The notes: a model not told the origin generated them from the letters alone. 64,000 nucleotides of DNA from Oenococcus sicerae (GCF_004102045.2 NZ_CP029684.2:248001-312000); one strand, 5' to 3'; positions 45,316-54,044 are shown, numbered from the stretch's first letter. Program-made: numbers and translations.

Positions 45316-46189
45316 TTCTAAGTTCCTCCTGTTGAATTCCGACTTGTTGAAACAACTGATCAAAAAATGTTTTAGCCCCCTGGACTTCCTGAACAGGATC
45401 CGACGAACTTTCAGACCACATTTCGATCGTATAAGAACCGCTATAGGCTAAACGCTGTAAGGTTGAAAGTGCCCCGTAGAAATCAACGTCGCCCTGGCCA
45501 AAGGGAACCTTTTTAAACTGGCCTGGAAAATCGTTTGTCACTTTCAACGTATCTTTCAAGTGCACAGCCGAAATAATCTCGATACCTGTTTCTAGATCCT
45601 CAGGCAGATCGTTCTCAGGCCATGCATTGATATTGCCTAGGTCCGGATAAGCTTCCAGATAAGGCGACTTGATCATACTTTTCAAATGTTTGATTTTGGC
45701 AATGGAATTGATAAAAGGATCATCCATTGTTTCAATGGCTAGAACGATCTTGCGTGAAGCAGCGTAATCAACAGCTGCTTGCAGCCCTCGGATAAAACGT
45801 TCACGACTCGTGAGGGTCTTTGTTTCATAATAAGCGTCATAACCAGCCAGCTGGATTAAGCGAATGCCAAGATCAACGGCCAAGTCGACAGCGGCTTTGA
45901 TCATCCAAAGCCCATGTTCTCTGGTGGACGCTTGGGCTGAACCTAAAGGAAAACGCCGATTGCCTGACAGCATTAAAGTCGGCACATCCGTTTTCGACTG
46001 TATAATCGTTTGACGCAAAGCCGATCTTTCTTGATCTGACCAAGTCAATCGAGCTAGTCTTTGATCAGACTCATCAATGGACATTTCAACAAAGTTAAAC
46101 CCCAGCTGCCGAGCTAGCAGCAGTCTTTGCGACCAGCTAGCTGTTTGAGGCAACGCTTTCTCATAGATTCCTAAGGCATTAGTTGTCAT
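45308..46189 (-). CDS. ulaE: L-xylulose-5-phosphate 3-epimerase (UlaE/SgbU family)
   Basis: 293 residues from the ATG at 46189. TIM barrel of the AP-endonuclease-2 type: GIYEKALPQTASWSQRL, MLSGNRRFPLGSA, IRLIQLAGYDAYYE, LAIETMDDPFINS, YPDLGNINAW, VHLKDTLKV and SYTIEMWSES. It turns L-xylulose-5-phosphate into L-ribulose-5-phosphate for UlaF. GGAG lies 12 bases before the start. The earlier in-frame ATG would overlap lyxK by 46 bases without a ribosome site. Confidence 0.93.
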   Translation of the reverse strand: MTTNALGIYEKALPQTASWSQRLLLARQLGFNFVEMSIDESDQRLARLTWSDQERSALRQTIIQSKTDVPTLMLSGNRRFPLGSAQASTREHGLWMIKAAVDLAVDLGIRLIQLAGYDAYYETKTLTSRERFIRGLQAAVDYAASRKIVLAIETMDDPFINSIAKIKHLKSMIKSPYLEAYPDLGNINAWPENDLPEDLETGIEIISAVHLKDTLKVTNDFPGQFKKVPFGQGDVDFYGALSTLQRLAYSGSYTIEMWSESSSDPVQEVQGAKTFFDQLFQQVGIQQEELRNA

Positions 46190-47721
46190 GATTGTGAAAT
46201 TCTCCTTTGCATATTTTTTAATGAAGACCAAGATCCATCTAAAGCCGTTAAAAGCTTTAAATACACTTCATATTTTTGACGGTAAATAACACTTTGTTGA
46301 TTATCTGGTAGAAATTTATCTTTTAAATGCACCATATGTGAAACAGCTTGATCAATATTTGCATAATAATTTGTTCCTATTGAGGACGCAATAGCTCCCC
46401 CTAGTCCGCCTAGCTCGGAATCAGCAACAGTCTCAACCGGGGTTTCCAACACATTAGCAAACATTTGTACCCAAGAAGAAGAATTAGTGCCACCCCCGGA
46501 TAGCCGAATTGCTTTGGGCTTACATCCTGAGGTTTCAATCAATTTTGAAATATGGTACTTGTGTGCAAAGATAATGCCTTCATAAACAGATCGAATCATG
46601 GCCGACTTGCTTGTATCACTCTGAACCCCGATATAGGCACCTTCGGCATTAGGATCAACGTTAGACCCATATAAAAATGGAAAGAAAATAACTTTAGAAA
46701 AATCAGCACCTGTGTGGCTTAGGAACTCCTCTAAGACATCATAAATGGATTTACCATGACTTTGAGCATTCTTCGTTTCCTCATCTAGCAAATTATTGAT
46801 TGTAATAGATAGATTGCCAGCAGAAGTAGCACTTGATGATTCAACCAAAAAATCCCCAGTTGGATATAAAGAATTCATTAGGCCACTAGTGGCCGGAGCT
46901 ATTTTAGTTGATGGGAAAACATTGATATTCCAAGTACCTGCAATAATACTGAAAAAGTCATTATTCAGTACACCTGTAGCTAACGAACAGGCATCAATAT
47001 CAAAAAGTCCTCCAAATACAGGTGTACCAATAGTTAAACCGGTTTCTTGAGACGATTCCGATGTAATATAGCCACATAAATCACTGAATTTTTTTAACTC
47101 AGGCATTTTATGATAAATTTCTGAAATTTCAAAGAAATCGAATAGACGCTGATCATAGTTTTTTTTGTCTAGATTGATAAAATTATTTCCGGAAGCATCA
47201 CCATATTCTTGGAAAACATTTCCCGTCAGTTTAAATCTAACGAAATCTTTTGCTGCAAGCACAAAACCTATCTGATCATAATTTTGTGGTTGATTTTTTT
47301 TCAACCAATTCAGCAGAACTGGTGATTGGCTCTCCATAACATGCTGATGACTAATCGGGAAAATTGTATCAACCTGTTTTTCAAAACGGCGAGCAATTTC
47401 AATGGCTCTAGAGTCCGTGGATAAAATACCGTGCATAAAGATGTGTTTATTTCGATCGAGAACATAAAGCCCTTTCCCATGGCCGACACAAGATACACCT
47501 ATAATTTGTTTTGATTCAATACCAGCAATAGAAATAGTTTTTTTTATCGCACAACCTATCGCTGCCCATAACTCATTTAAATCTATTTCATGAAAACCTG
47601 ATTTTTCTTCAATCCTCATCGTGGGGAAAGAGGATTCGCTAACTTGTTTGCCATCTGTGTCAAAGATAACGGCCTTTGTATTTGTGCCACCATTGTCTAT
47701 GGTTAAGAAATATTTGTTCAT
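46186..47721 (-). CDS. lyxK: FGGY-family kinase, L-xylulose/3-keto-L-gulonate kinase-like
   Basis: 511 residues. N-lobe phosphate loop FLTIDNGGTNTKAVIFD; FGGY repeats with GVSCVGHGKGLYVLD, GTPVFGGLFDIDACSLA and the ATPase core IRLSGGGTNSSSWVQMFAN, GGLGGAIAS. The GHGKG and GLFD signatures match LyxK-type kinases that act on L-xylulose and, in enteric bacteria, 3-keto-L-gulonate. Its product L-xylulose-5-phosphate would feed UlaE and UlaF encoded next. Overlaps ulaE by 4 bases. No 3-keto-L-gulonate-6-phosphate decarboxylase (UlaD/SgbH) is nearby. Confidence 0.85.
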   Translation of the reverse strand: MNKYFLTIDNGGTNTKAVIFDTDGKQVSESSFPTMRIEEKSGFHEIDLNELWAAIGCAIKKTISIAGIESKQIIGVSCVGHGKGLYVLDRNKHIFMHGILSTDSRAIEIARRFEKQVDTIFPISHQHVMESQSPVLLNWLKKNQPQNYDQIGFVLAAKDFVRFKLTGNVFQEYGDASGNNFINLDKKNYDQRLFDFFEISEIYHKMPELKKFSDLCGYITSESSQETGLTIGTPVFGGLFDIDACSLATGVLNNDFFSIIAGTWNINVFPSTKIAPATSGLMNSLYPTGDFLVESSSATSAGNLSITINNLLDEETKNAQSHGKSIYDVLEEFLSHTGADFSKVIFFPFLYGSNVDPNAEGAYIGVQSDTSKSAMIRSVYEGIIFAHKYHISKLIETSGCKPKAIRLSGGGTNSSSWVQMFANVLETPVETVADSELGGLGGAIASSIGTNYYANIDQAVSHMVHLKDKFLPDNQQSVIYRQKYEVYLKLLTALDGSWSSLKNMQRRISQS

Positions 47722-47738
47722 AAGTATTTGCCTACAAA

Positions 47739-48776
47739 TTAATTTTTAGAAGCAGAAATTTGATAAATCGCTACTTCGTTAATTTCACGGTTCGCCGATA
47801 ACAAAAATTTGCTGCCATTCTTTTCAAATACAGTGACATTACTAGGCCCGACTTGCTTATCAATAAGCTGCTTGGTGAGCTTTCCATCAGAACCATACGA
47901 AAGCAATTCTAGGTTTTGTAAACCACTTCTAAATCCAAAAACAAAATACTGTCTCTCACCCAAGCTGCCGGCCCAAAGTGCATGTCCAAAAGGCGTGTCT
48001 GCTGGAGTTCTGTATAGACTGTTAAAGTTATGGTCGTAAATTCTCAAGTAGGGCCCATGAAAACCTTCAATCGCCAGATATTCGTTATCGCCGTCCCCAT
48101 TGGTATCCGCAGAAATAATATCGCTAGTTTCATTCTCTGATAATTGAGTTAGCTGCCAATCACGCTTAAGGGTTGGATAGGAAAGCTTAAAGATTCCTTC
48201 AACAGCTGTGATTAGTGAGTATCCATTCATATTCTTGTAACCATGATTTTTTTTCAGCCTGATATCCAAGGCGTGATAATTTGAAATATTAGCAGTTGAA
48301 TCATCATAGTCACCCACAAATATTTTTCCAGGATCGCTCCAATCATCAGTATTTTTCTTAGAATTCGCAATAGAACAGCCGATAAACCAAATACCTTGGC
48401 CATGCTGAATTAAATCAAATCTATGAATATAAGGAAAATCACCAACAACGTGCTGATCCCATCCCTTGCCATTAAAACTTTCTTTAACAATGCGGCAGTC
48501 AGCAGAATTGAATCCCGGATAGAACTTTTGAGTTGCCAGAAAATCCAACGTTCCCGGAATAGGAATCATCGTCATCGTGCCACCAATATCGTTCCAAACA
48601 TTAATGCGTTTGTAATTATTATTGAGATCATAGGCATAACATGGTTCGTTTTCTTCGGAGGCAACCACGACAAAATCTTTGTCATTTTTAGAAATTCGCA
48701 TGATAGCGTAGCAATGATTGAGACTATCACTAAAAACTTTGTTGAATTTTATTTTGTTATTTTCTGCAATTTCCAT
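47739..48776 (-). CDS. Cytoplasmic beta-propeller (FG-GAP/VCBS-like) protein of unknown function
   Basis: 345 residues, no signal peptide and no membrane span. Repeated strands ending in acidic, glycine-rich loops suggest a seven-blade propeller: FVVVASEENEPCYAYDL, MIPIPGTLDFLATQKF, FPYIHRFDLIQHGQGIWFIG, KIFVGDYDDS, IISADTNGDGDNEYLAIEG (a DxNxDG calcium-type loop), HALWAGSLGERQYFVFGF, KFLLSANREINEVAIY. Propellers of this kind are usually secreted; a cytosolic one in a sugar-kinase operon is unusual. A sugar-lactone or ketose-processing enzyme is possible (fungal aldos-2-ulose dehydratase has such a domain) but that is a guess. First gene of a LacI-controlled operon; AGGGAGGAAG is the ribosome site. 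Confidence 0.65.
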   Translation of the reverse strand: MEIAENNKIKFNKVFSDSLNHCYAIMRISKNDKDFVVVASEENEPCYAYDLNNNYKRINVWNDIGGTMTMIPIPGTLDFLATQKFYPGFNSADCRIVKESFNGKGWDQHVVGDFPYIHRFDLIQHGQGIWFIGCSIANSKKNTDDWSDPGKIFVGDYDDSTANISNYHALDIRLKKNHGYKNMNGYSLITAVEGIFKLSYPTLKRDWQLTQLSENETSDIISADTNGDGDNEYLAIEGFHGPYLRIYDHNFNSLYRTPADTPFGHALWAGSLGERQYFVFGFRSGLQNLELLSYGSDGKLTKQLIDKQVGPSNVTVFEKNGSKFLLSANREINEVAIYQISASKN

Positions 48777-48832
48777 ATTGTCTAACTTCCTCCCTATTTG
48801 TTGAAATAAAAATCGTCTAATAAATTAAGTAG

Positions 48833-48890
48833 GTTAACCGATTAACTAAAAGAATAAATCAATTCTAATTGATGAAGCGAATAAAGTCAA
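48833..48890 (-). promoter_or_regulatory. Promoter and LacI-type operator of the propeller-lyxK operon
   Basis: Minus strand: -35 TTGACT (48890-48885), 17-base spacer, -10 TAGAAT (48867-48862), then the palindrome GTTAATCGGTTAAC (48846-48833), which begins about 8 bases after the expected transcription start. A LacI protein bound there would block initiation or early elongation. The same palindrome recurs at 53433 and 53596. Confidence 0.8.
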
Positions 48891-48904
48891 AAATCAGGCA
48901 AGCA

Positions 48905-49906
48905 TTAATAAGATTTACGAATAACCATCTTCGTTGCCATGACAATCAGCTTAGGTTTTGCATTTGTATTTTTACCGGATTCAATTTTCTTTAAAATGTT
49001 GTCCACTGATTTCAAGCCAATTTCATAAGAATATTGGTGAATACAACTAATACCAGGTTTTATAACACCCATCCATTCCAAATCTTCGTAAGCACCAACA
49101 CCGTAGTCTTCAGGGTAGCTTAGACGTAAATCCTGCATGGCATGAAGTAATTTAATCAGTACTCTACCGTTCATTGCAAAAAAACCAATTTTTTTATTTG
49201 GGAATTTGTGCATGATTGTTTGTAATTTTTCTTGAAGATCCACAGTTTCGAGCGTGTCTTCAAAAGTAACTAAATGATCGTTGTTTGCATATTGCGTCGC
49301 ATCTAAAAATCCTTCGTACCTTTTAACACGTGTACTGATGCTGCCCAAGGGCCAAGATACGAAAAATAATTCTTCGTACCCAGATTTAATCATTTTATTT
49401 GTGAAAACAGAAACCGATTTGAAGTTATCCGTGACGATCGTATCAATCTTGGGCGAATCCGATTGACGATCGAGCATGACACTGGTATCGTTTGACAGCA
49501 CTTTATATATGGGATTATCAGGATCAACTGGATCAATAATTAGTCCGGATACTTCCTCTTGCCTGAGTTTATTGATATTAACAGCTTCGCGTTGATAACT
49601 CCCGCTCGCATTTGTAAAAACAACTTGGTAGCCTTTAGACCCACAAGCATCATAAATTCCTGATAAAACTGCTGAGGTAAATGGATTTGTAATGTCAGCA
49701 ACAGAAACTCCTATCATTTTATTTTCATTCTTAGCGAGATTTCGGGCAACACTATTGGGACGATAATCAGTCTCTTCGATGACAACTCTTATTTTTTCTC
49801 GCGTCACTTTTGACATTTTAGAATAATTCTTATTCAAATAATAGGAAACCGTGGCCGTAGAAACACCAACTAAACGTGCAATATCCTTAATGGTTAATTT
49901 TTCCAC
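48905..49906 (-). CDS. LacI-family transcriptional regulator
   Basis: 333 residues. HTH and hinge helix at 1-60 (TIKDIARLVGVSTATVSYYL, RPNSVARNLA), then a periplasmic-binding-like core with MIGVSVADITNPF, a SGLIIDPVD effector strand, and the C-terminal MGVIKPGISCIHQYSYEIG. It lies between the two operons that bear the GTTAAyCGrTTAAC operators and is almost surely their repressor. The effector is unknown. Ribosome site GAGG. The 152 bases upstream (49907-50058) show no copy of the operator, so it may not regulate itself. Confidence 0.92.
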   Translation of the reverse strand: MEKLTIKDIARLVGVSTATVSYYLNKNYSKMSKVTREKIRVVIEETDYRPNSVARNLAKNENKMIGVSVADITNPFTSAVLSGIYDACGSKGYQVVFTNASGSYQREAVNINKLRQEEVSGLIIDPVDPDNPIYKVLSNDTSVMLDRQSDSPKIDTIVTDNFKSVSVFTNKMIKSGYEELFFVSWPLGSISTRVKRYEGFLDATQYANNDHLVTFEDTLETVDLQEKLQTIMHKFPNKKIGFFAMNGRVLIKLLHAMQDLRLSYPEDYGVGAYEDLEWMGVIKPGISCIHQYSYEIGLKSVDNILKKIESGKNTNAKPKLIVMATKMVIRKSY

Positions 49907-50058
49907 TGTGAGCCTCCTGATAATTATTCCAATCTAACAAATAATAATAGAACTAACTCACTTTACCTTATTTACGCTGTCTTTTGCCATCTTTGGAGCA
50001 TAAGATATCGCTTTGTCTCTACGACTAGGGCTTTATCGAATTTTTAGTGCATCAATAA

Positions 50059-51039
50059 TCAATTGACTTGATATTGTTTAACATCATTTACCATATTCAA
50101 GGCATGATCTTTAAGCAATAACGAAATAATGTTTTCAGATGCTTCAGCTGCAATGTCAATTCTTGCCTCTAAAGTACCAGTGCCTGCATGTGGTGACATG
50201 ATGACATTATCTAATTTTCTCAGTTCTTCGGGAATCACTGGTTCTGTTTCAAAAACATCTAAACCAGCTCCGGCTATTTCTCTGTTCTTCAAAGCACTAA
50301 TTAGATCGTCCTGCTTAATCAGCACGCCTCTTGCAGCATTGATGATAAATGCGGTCTCTTTCATTTCTTGGAATACTGCTGCATTAAATTTCCCGATAGT
50401 AGACGACAAGGCGGGTGCATGCAGCGTTATCACATCGGCATTTTTAATCAATGTATCAAAGTCAACATATTCAACATCTAATTGTTTTTCGAGATCTTCA
50501 GGCAGACGATGCGCATCATTGTAAATAATCTTCATACCAAAAGCTTGAGATAATTTAGCTACTTGACTGCCAATCCGACCCATGCCATAAATGCCTAGGA
50601 CTTTGTCTTTCAGGCTCATGCCCATATAACAACGTTCGCTAACATCGATCCACTGCCCTGAGCGTACGATCTTATCGTAAAGATAAAGGCGCCTTACTGT
50701 TGCCAGCAAAAGAGCTAATGTCATTTCCGCGGTAGGCAACCGCACACCTTGAGGCGCATTTGCAACTACAATACCTTTTTCGCGTGCGTAATCAATGTCA
50801 ACGGCATCAAAACCAACGGCATTCACGGCAATCACTTTTAAGTTCTTGCCAGCATCAATCAACTCTTTGTCGCCTTTCAGGCCCATCAGAAGAATGCCTT
50901 GGTACTGATCAAGATGGCTCAAAACATATTCCCTTGAGAAAGCTTCTCCAGAAGTATAGGTGACATCACATACTTCTTTTAACTGTTTGATTCCTTCTTC
51001 AGGAATAACTCCTGTTACGATAACTTTTGGCTTATTCAT
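50059..51039 (-). CDS. D-isomer-specific 2-hydroxyacid dehydrogenase
   Basis: 326 residues from the ATG at 51039 (AAAGGAGTC upstream). NAD(P)-binding GIYGMGRIGSQVAK at about 150; active-site Arg in INAARGVLIKQDDL, Glu in AGLDVFETEPVIP and His in MSPHAGTGTLEAR. Closest in layout to 2-ketogluconate/glyoxylate/hydroxypyruvate reductases. In a sugar-acid operon it may reduce a 2-keto acid to the 2-hydroxy form, a role like YiaK in the enteric diketogulonate pathway though from another family. Last gene of the first operon. Confidence 0.88.
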   Translation of the reverse strand: MNKPKVIVTGVIPEEGIKQLKEVCDVTYTSGEAFSREYVLSHLDQYQGILLMGLKGDKELIDAGKNLKVIAVNAVGFDAVDIDYAREKGIVVANAPQGVRLPTAEMTLALLLATVRRLYLYDKIVRSGQWIDVSERCYMGMSLKDKVLGIYGMGRIGSQVAKLSQAFGMKIIYNDAHRLPEDLEKQLDVEYVDFDTLIKNADVITLHAPALSSTIGKFNAAVFQEMKETAFIINAARGVLIKQDDLISALKNREIAGAGLDVFETEPVIPEELRKLDNVIMSPHAGTGTLEARIDIAAEASENIISLLLKDHALNMVNDVKQYQVN

Positions 51040-51083
51040 CAATAAGACTCCTTTTTTATTCATTTACTTTATGAAAAGCAAAT

Positions 51084-51551
51084 TTAGTTGATTGCAATTT
51101 TGACACACAGCTTGTGGTTATGCTCAGATTTGCCATTAACCATGCCGTGAGCTGCATGTAAGTCAGTTGGATAAAAAATAGCAAAATGGCGATCAGTTAA
51201 CAAGGCTTTTCCATGATGCTGAGGATGGGCAAAAAATTGAATATCTTCTTGTGCATCATAGTTGCTCACAGCCTGAGTATTTCCTATGTCAGACCAGCGT
51301 ACATATTCGGCTCCTTGAATCATATAGTGAATATCAATGTGGTCCTGATGCGTTTCATAATTCATGTCTTTGTAATCACGTGAATCATAGCTTTGGAATC
51401 TCAATTCAACACCATCAGCAATGACTTTAGGCCCAATTGGCTCACTGAGCAATTCCTCAATTGTATGATTCTCTAACCAATCAATTGCGGTTTTGATTCT
51501 CGCTTGTATACGAGAGTCGCGTTTGTAATTTTTTCCTAATTCGAATTCCAT
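51084..51551 (-). CDS. YhcH/YjgK/YiaL family protein
   Basis: 155 residues, cupin-like. Family marks: GVELRFQSYDSRDYKDMNYETH, HIDIHYMIQGAEYVRW, HFAIFYPTDLHAAHGM, KLCVKIAI. Relatives include the sialic-acid anomerase NanQ and YiaL of the enteric L-xylulose/diketogulonate operon; His and Glu side chains bind a metal. It likely speeds ring opening or anomerisation of the imported sugar acid. A second family member heads the same operon. Confidence 0.85.
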   Translation of the reverse strand: MEFELGKNYKRDSRIQARIKTAIDWLENHTIEELLSEPIGPKVIADGVELRFQSYDSRDYKDMNYETHQDHIDIHYMIQGAEYVRWSDIGNTQAVSNYDAQEDIQFFAHPQHHGKALLTDRHFAIFYPTDLHAAHGMVNGKSEHNHKLCVKIAIN

Positions 51552-51626
51552 TGTGTCATTCCTCCAATAAAAAATTTAAAATATTTAATACATTGCAAAA
51601 TGTTCACCGGTCAAGCATCGGCACAG

Positions 51627-52925
51627 CTAATGTTTCGTTGATACTAAGTTCGGCTGCGATTGTACATTGACTGTACTTTTTTTCGTATTTTTGTTGCCTT
51701 CGCGAATGAAAAGCAAGGCGACAAATCCAATCAATGGAAAAACCGAAATAACTAAGAACGAGGTTACGTAACTGCCTGTTGCTGTTAGCAAACTTCCCAA
51801 GAGCATCGGTGCCAAAAAGGAACCGGCTTGGTTAAAGACATTGACAAATCCAACGACTGTTCCGCGAAGTTCTGTTGGCGCAACTTCGACAGACAAGGTA
51901 TTTGTGAGCGAGCTAAACATGAAGGCGCCCACACCAAGTGCACCAGCCCAAAAGTACAGCATGCCAAGATTGCCTTTAGGCGAAAGAGCAAAACCGATAA
52001 TCGTTGGTGTAAAGATCGCCATAAAAATAGCAGATAGCATATGCCTAGACATACGGGAATGATCGGAAACCCAACCAGCAATTACCATAGAAATGACAGA
52101 GGTAATGCCAAACAAAGCCATCACTTTACCAGCAGTTACAACGGAAAAACCGAGACTGCTAACAATGAATAAGTTTGCCCAATTCGTGACTCCCCATTTA
52201 GCACCGGTTGCACATAACCCAGTTACGGCCAGCAACAGCACATTTCGATTCGTAACAGCTTTTTTCAGCATGACGATCGAGGATTCTTTATTAGCATCGG
52301 CAACTTGCACATTCTTCTTGATTAAGCGGTAAGGCGGCTGCCCCTTTAATGAGTAAGCGACAAAACCCAACACAACCAATGGAATCAATGCAGTAACGAA
52401 CATAGCTGAACGCCAACCATAACGTTGAGAAACAGTTGGTGCATATAAATTGACAACAGTTAAGCCAAAGGAGGTACAAGTGGTAAAAATTCCAGTGGCT
52501 GTTGCTCGCTGTTTGGCAGAAAACCATTCGCCAATAACGCCCATGCAGGCCGCCAAATCAGGACCAGATACTAATCCAAGGATAAATCTAAATGCCAATC
52601 CTGACCAATAGCCTTGCATAAAGCCCATCAATGACATAGCAACACAGTTGCCAATTACTGTGAAAAGAACCATCTTCCTGTAACCAATTTTGTCGGCCAG
52701 CATACCGCCCGGCAAAACTGTAATCGTGTAACCGATATAAAAGGCTGTTACATACCAGTTACCCTGGGATACACTGAAATGCATTGCGCTATTGACTGTC
52801 GGCATTAACGTCGCCCATACCAGTCTCGTAATAAAACTAATTAGAAAGGCCAACCATAGACCAGTTAAAACTAAAACTTGTTTCTTCGTCCATTTATTAC
52901 TAACTTTTTCGTTTGTCATATTCAT
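51627..52925 (-). CDS. MFS transporter (sugar-acid/anion:cation symporter-like)
   Basis: 432 residues, twelve membrane spans. Loop 2-3 signature GGMLADKIGYRKMVLF; RLVWATLMPTVN in span 1 and FILGLVSGPDLAACMGVIGEWF in spans 4-5 resemble the hexuronate/galactonate (ACS) group. It would import the substrate that the regulon degrades. Starts 20 bases after the yiaL-type gene; two ATGs six bases apart; ribosome site weak (GAAGATG). Confidence 0.85.
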   Translation of the reverse strand: MNMTNEKVSNKWTKKQVLVLTGLWLAFLISFITRLVWATLMPTVNSAMHFSVSQGNWYVTAFYIGYTITVLPGGMLADKIGYRKMVLFTVIGNCVAMSLMGFMQGYWSGLAFRFILGLVSGPDLAACMGVIGEWFSAKQRATATGIFTTCTSFGLTVVNLYAPTVSQRYGWRSAMFVTALIPLVVLGFVAYSLKGQPPYRLIKKNVQVADANKESSIVMLKKAVTNRNVLLLAVTGLCATGAKWGVTNWANLFIVSSLGFSVVTAGKVMALFGITSVISMVIAGWVSDHSRMSRHMLSAIFMAIFTPTIIGFALSPKGNLGMLYFWAGALGVGAFMFSSLTNTLSVEVAPTELRGTVVGFVNVFNQAGSFLAPMLLGSLLTATGSYVTSFLVISVFPLIGFVALLFIREGNKNTKKSTVNVQSQPNLVSTKH

Positions 52926-52945
52926 TACATCTTCTTCATCTTCTT

Positions 52946-53398
52946 TTATCTACCTAATTTCAAAACGATCTTCCGAACGCGAGACGGCGTTTGATTGACA
53001 AAACCATTAGTTCGATGAGGTTCATGCATACCAATAAGAACAAAATCTCCCGCTTGAAGAATGATTTTGTTAAATGCAGTAGGTGTTTCAACTAATTGCA
53101 AATCACGTTTTTCATCATAAGATCCTAATTTTCCATAATCTGTATTAGAAGAAATATCGATTTCCTCTTGGCCGGTTACGATGTAATGAAGATCCAATCG
53201 TTTTTCATGAATTTCAAAAGCAACATCTGAGATATCCTCCGTTGCATACTCTAAGGTTTGGCAGTAAAAACTCGTGTCTTCCTCATGGCTGCGACCCAGT
53301 GGTGTGGTTGTTAAATCCGTTTCGTTTAAAAACAAAATGGCCTTTTGCAATTTCTGGTAATCTGATTGATTTAGATATTTCAAATTAGCAAATAACAT
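52946..53398 (-). CDS. YhcH/YjgK/YiaL family protein (first gene of the operon)
   Basis: 150 residues: HEKRLDLHYIVTGQEEIDIS, LQLVETPTAFNKIILQAGDFVLIGMHEPHRTNGFVN and IVLKLGR match the family, with the metal-site His/Glu set kept. It differs considerably from its paralogue at 51084, so the two may act on different anomers or intermediates. Ribosome site TGAGG lies before the ATG at 53398. The promoter and operator are at 53433-53474. Confidence 0.85.
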   Translation of the reverse strand: MLFANLKYLNQSDYQKLQKAILFLNETDLTTTPLGRSHEEDTSFYCQTLEYATEDISDVAFEIHEKRLDLHYIVTGQEEIDISSNTDYGKLGSYDEKRDLQLVETPTAFNKIILQAGDFVLIGMHEPHRTNGFVNQTPSRVRKIVLKLGR

Positions 53399-53432
53399 AC
53401 TTTTTCCTCACAATTATCGTTCTAAGAATTTG

Positions 53433-53474
53433 GTTAATCGGTTAACCTTTTATCACGTTCAGAGTCCTTGTCAA
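53433..53474 (-). promoter_or_regulatory. Promoter and LacI-type operator of the yiaL-MFS operon
   Basis: Minus strand: -35 TTGACA (53474-53469), 16-base spacer, -10 TAAAAG (53452-53447), then GTTAACCGATTAAC (53446-53433) directly abutting the -10 and covering the start of transcription. Confidence 0.82.
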
Positions 53475-53595
53475 CTTCAAAAAAGTATAACTGAAATGAT
53501 AGATAACTATCCGGTTATCATTGAATATAAGCAATTAAACCCAATTTATTAATTTTGATCAAAGCTATTAATACCTGTGCATGAAGTCAAATTAA

Positions 53596-53609
53596 GTTAA
53601 TCGGTTAAC
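53596..53609. promoter_or_regulatory. Upstream copy of the LacI-type operator
   Basis: GTTAATCGGTTAAC, 163 bases from the promoter-proximal copy (centre to centre), a spacing that would allow DNA looping. A cre-like TGTATGCGCTTTCT (12 of 14) lies close by at 53627-53640. Confidence 0.75.
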
Positions 53610-53892
53610 TAACTTACTCCTAATAGTGTATGCGCTTTCTTTTTTAAAGTCAAGATAAAAATTTGCTGCACAAGCTGGTTTTCTGCTTTTGTGAAATAAT
53701 TATTTTCTGCAATCGCTGTTATTGTTTCAAAGATTTAAAATTTTCATAAAAATTCACAAATATTTTTTTTTACAAATTTCACAAATCAATAGATAAAACA
53801 ACTTAAATCGATACTTATACTCTGTGATTGTTATAAACAGCCACAGAGTTTACTAGTTCAAATATTTTTCTGTAAATGTGTTAACATAATTG
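53610..53892. other. A/T-rich non-coding stretch with a 14-bp inverted repeat
   Basis: No ORF with a ribosome site. The only clear structure is at 53819-53849: ACTCTGTGATTGTT, ata, AACAGCCACAGAGT, a hairpin of 14 bp with one mismatch and one wobble and no T-run. It could be an operator or part of the promoter region of the RNA that follows on the plus strand. Confidence 0.45.
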
Positions 53893-54044
53893 GTGTAAGC
53901 GCTTCCGAAGTTATGCTGCTCATTGAAGTAGTCTTCGCAAGTTGTCAGTAGGACGCTTACGCTAATCAATTCTATTGATACTCGAATCCGCAATCTGACA
54001 TTAGTGCATTGTTCTCCGCACTAGTCACTTGCGGGTTTTTGTTT
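53890..54044 (+). ncRNA. Candidate structured small RNA with terminator
   Basis: A possible -10 (CATAAT, 53885-53890) is followed by about 150 structured bases. GTGTAAGCG (53893-53901) pairs with CGCTTACGC (53954-53962), enclosing CGAAG/CTTCG (53906-53910, 53933-53937). Near the end TAGTGC (54002-54007) can pair with GCACTA, while CCGCA (54016-54020) can pair with TGCGG (54030-54034) followed by GTTTTTG; these two are mutually exclusive, as in an attenuator. No gene follows on this strand for 2.4 kb, so it would be a free RNA or a relic leader. Confidence 0.4.
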
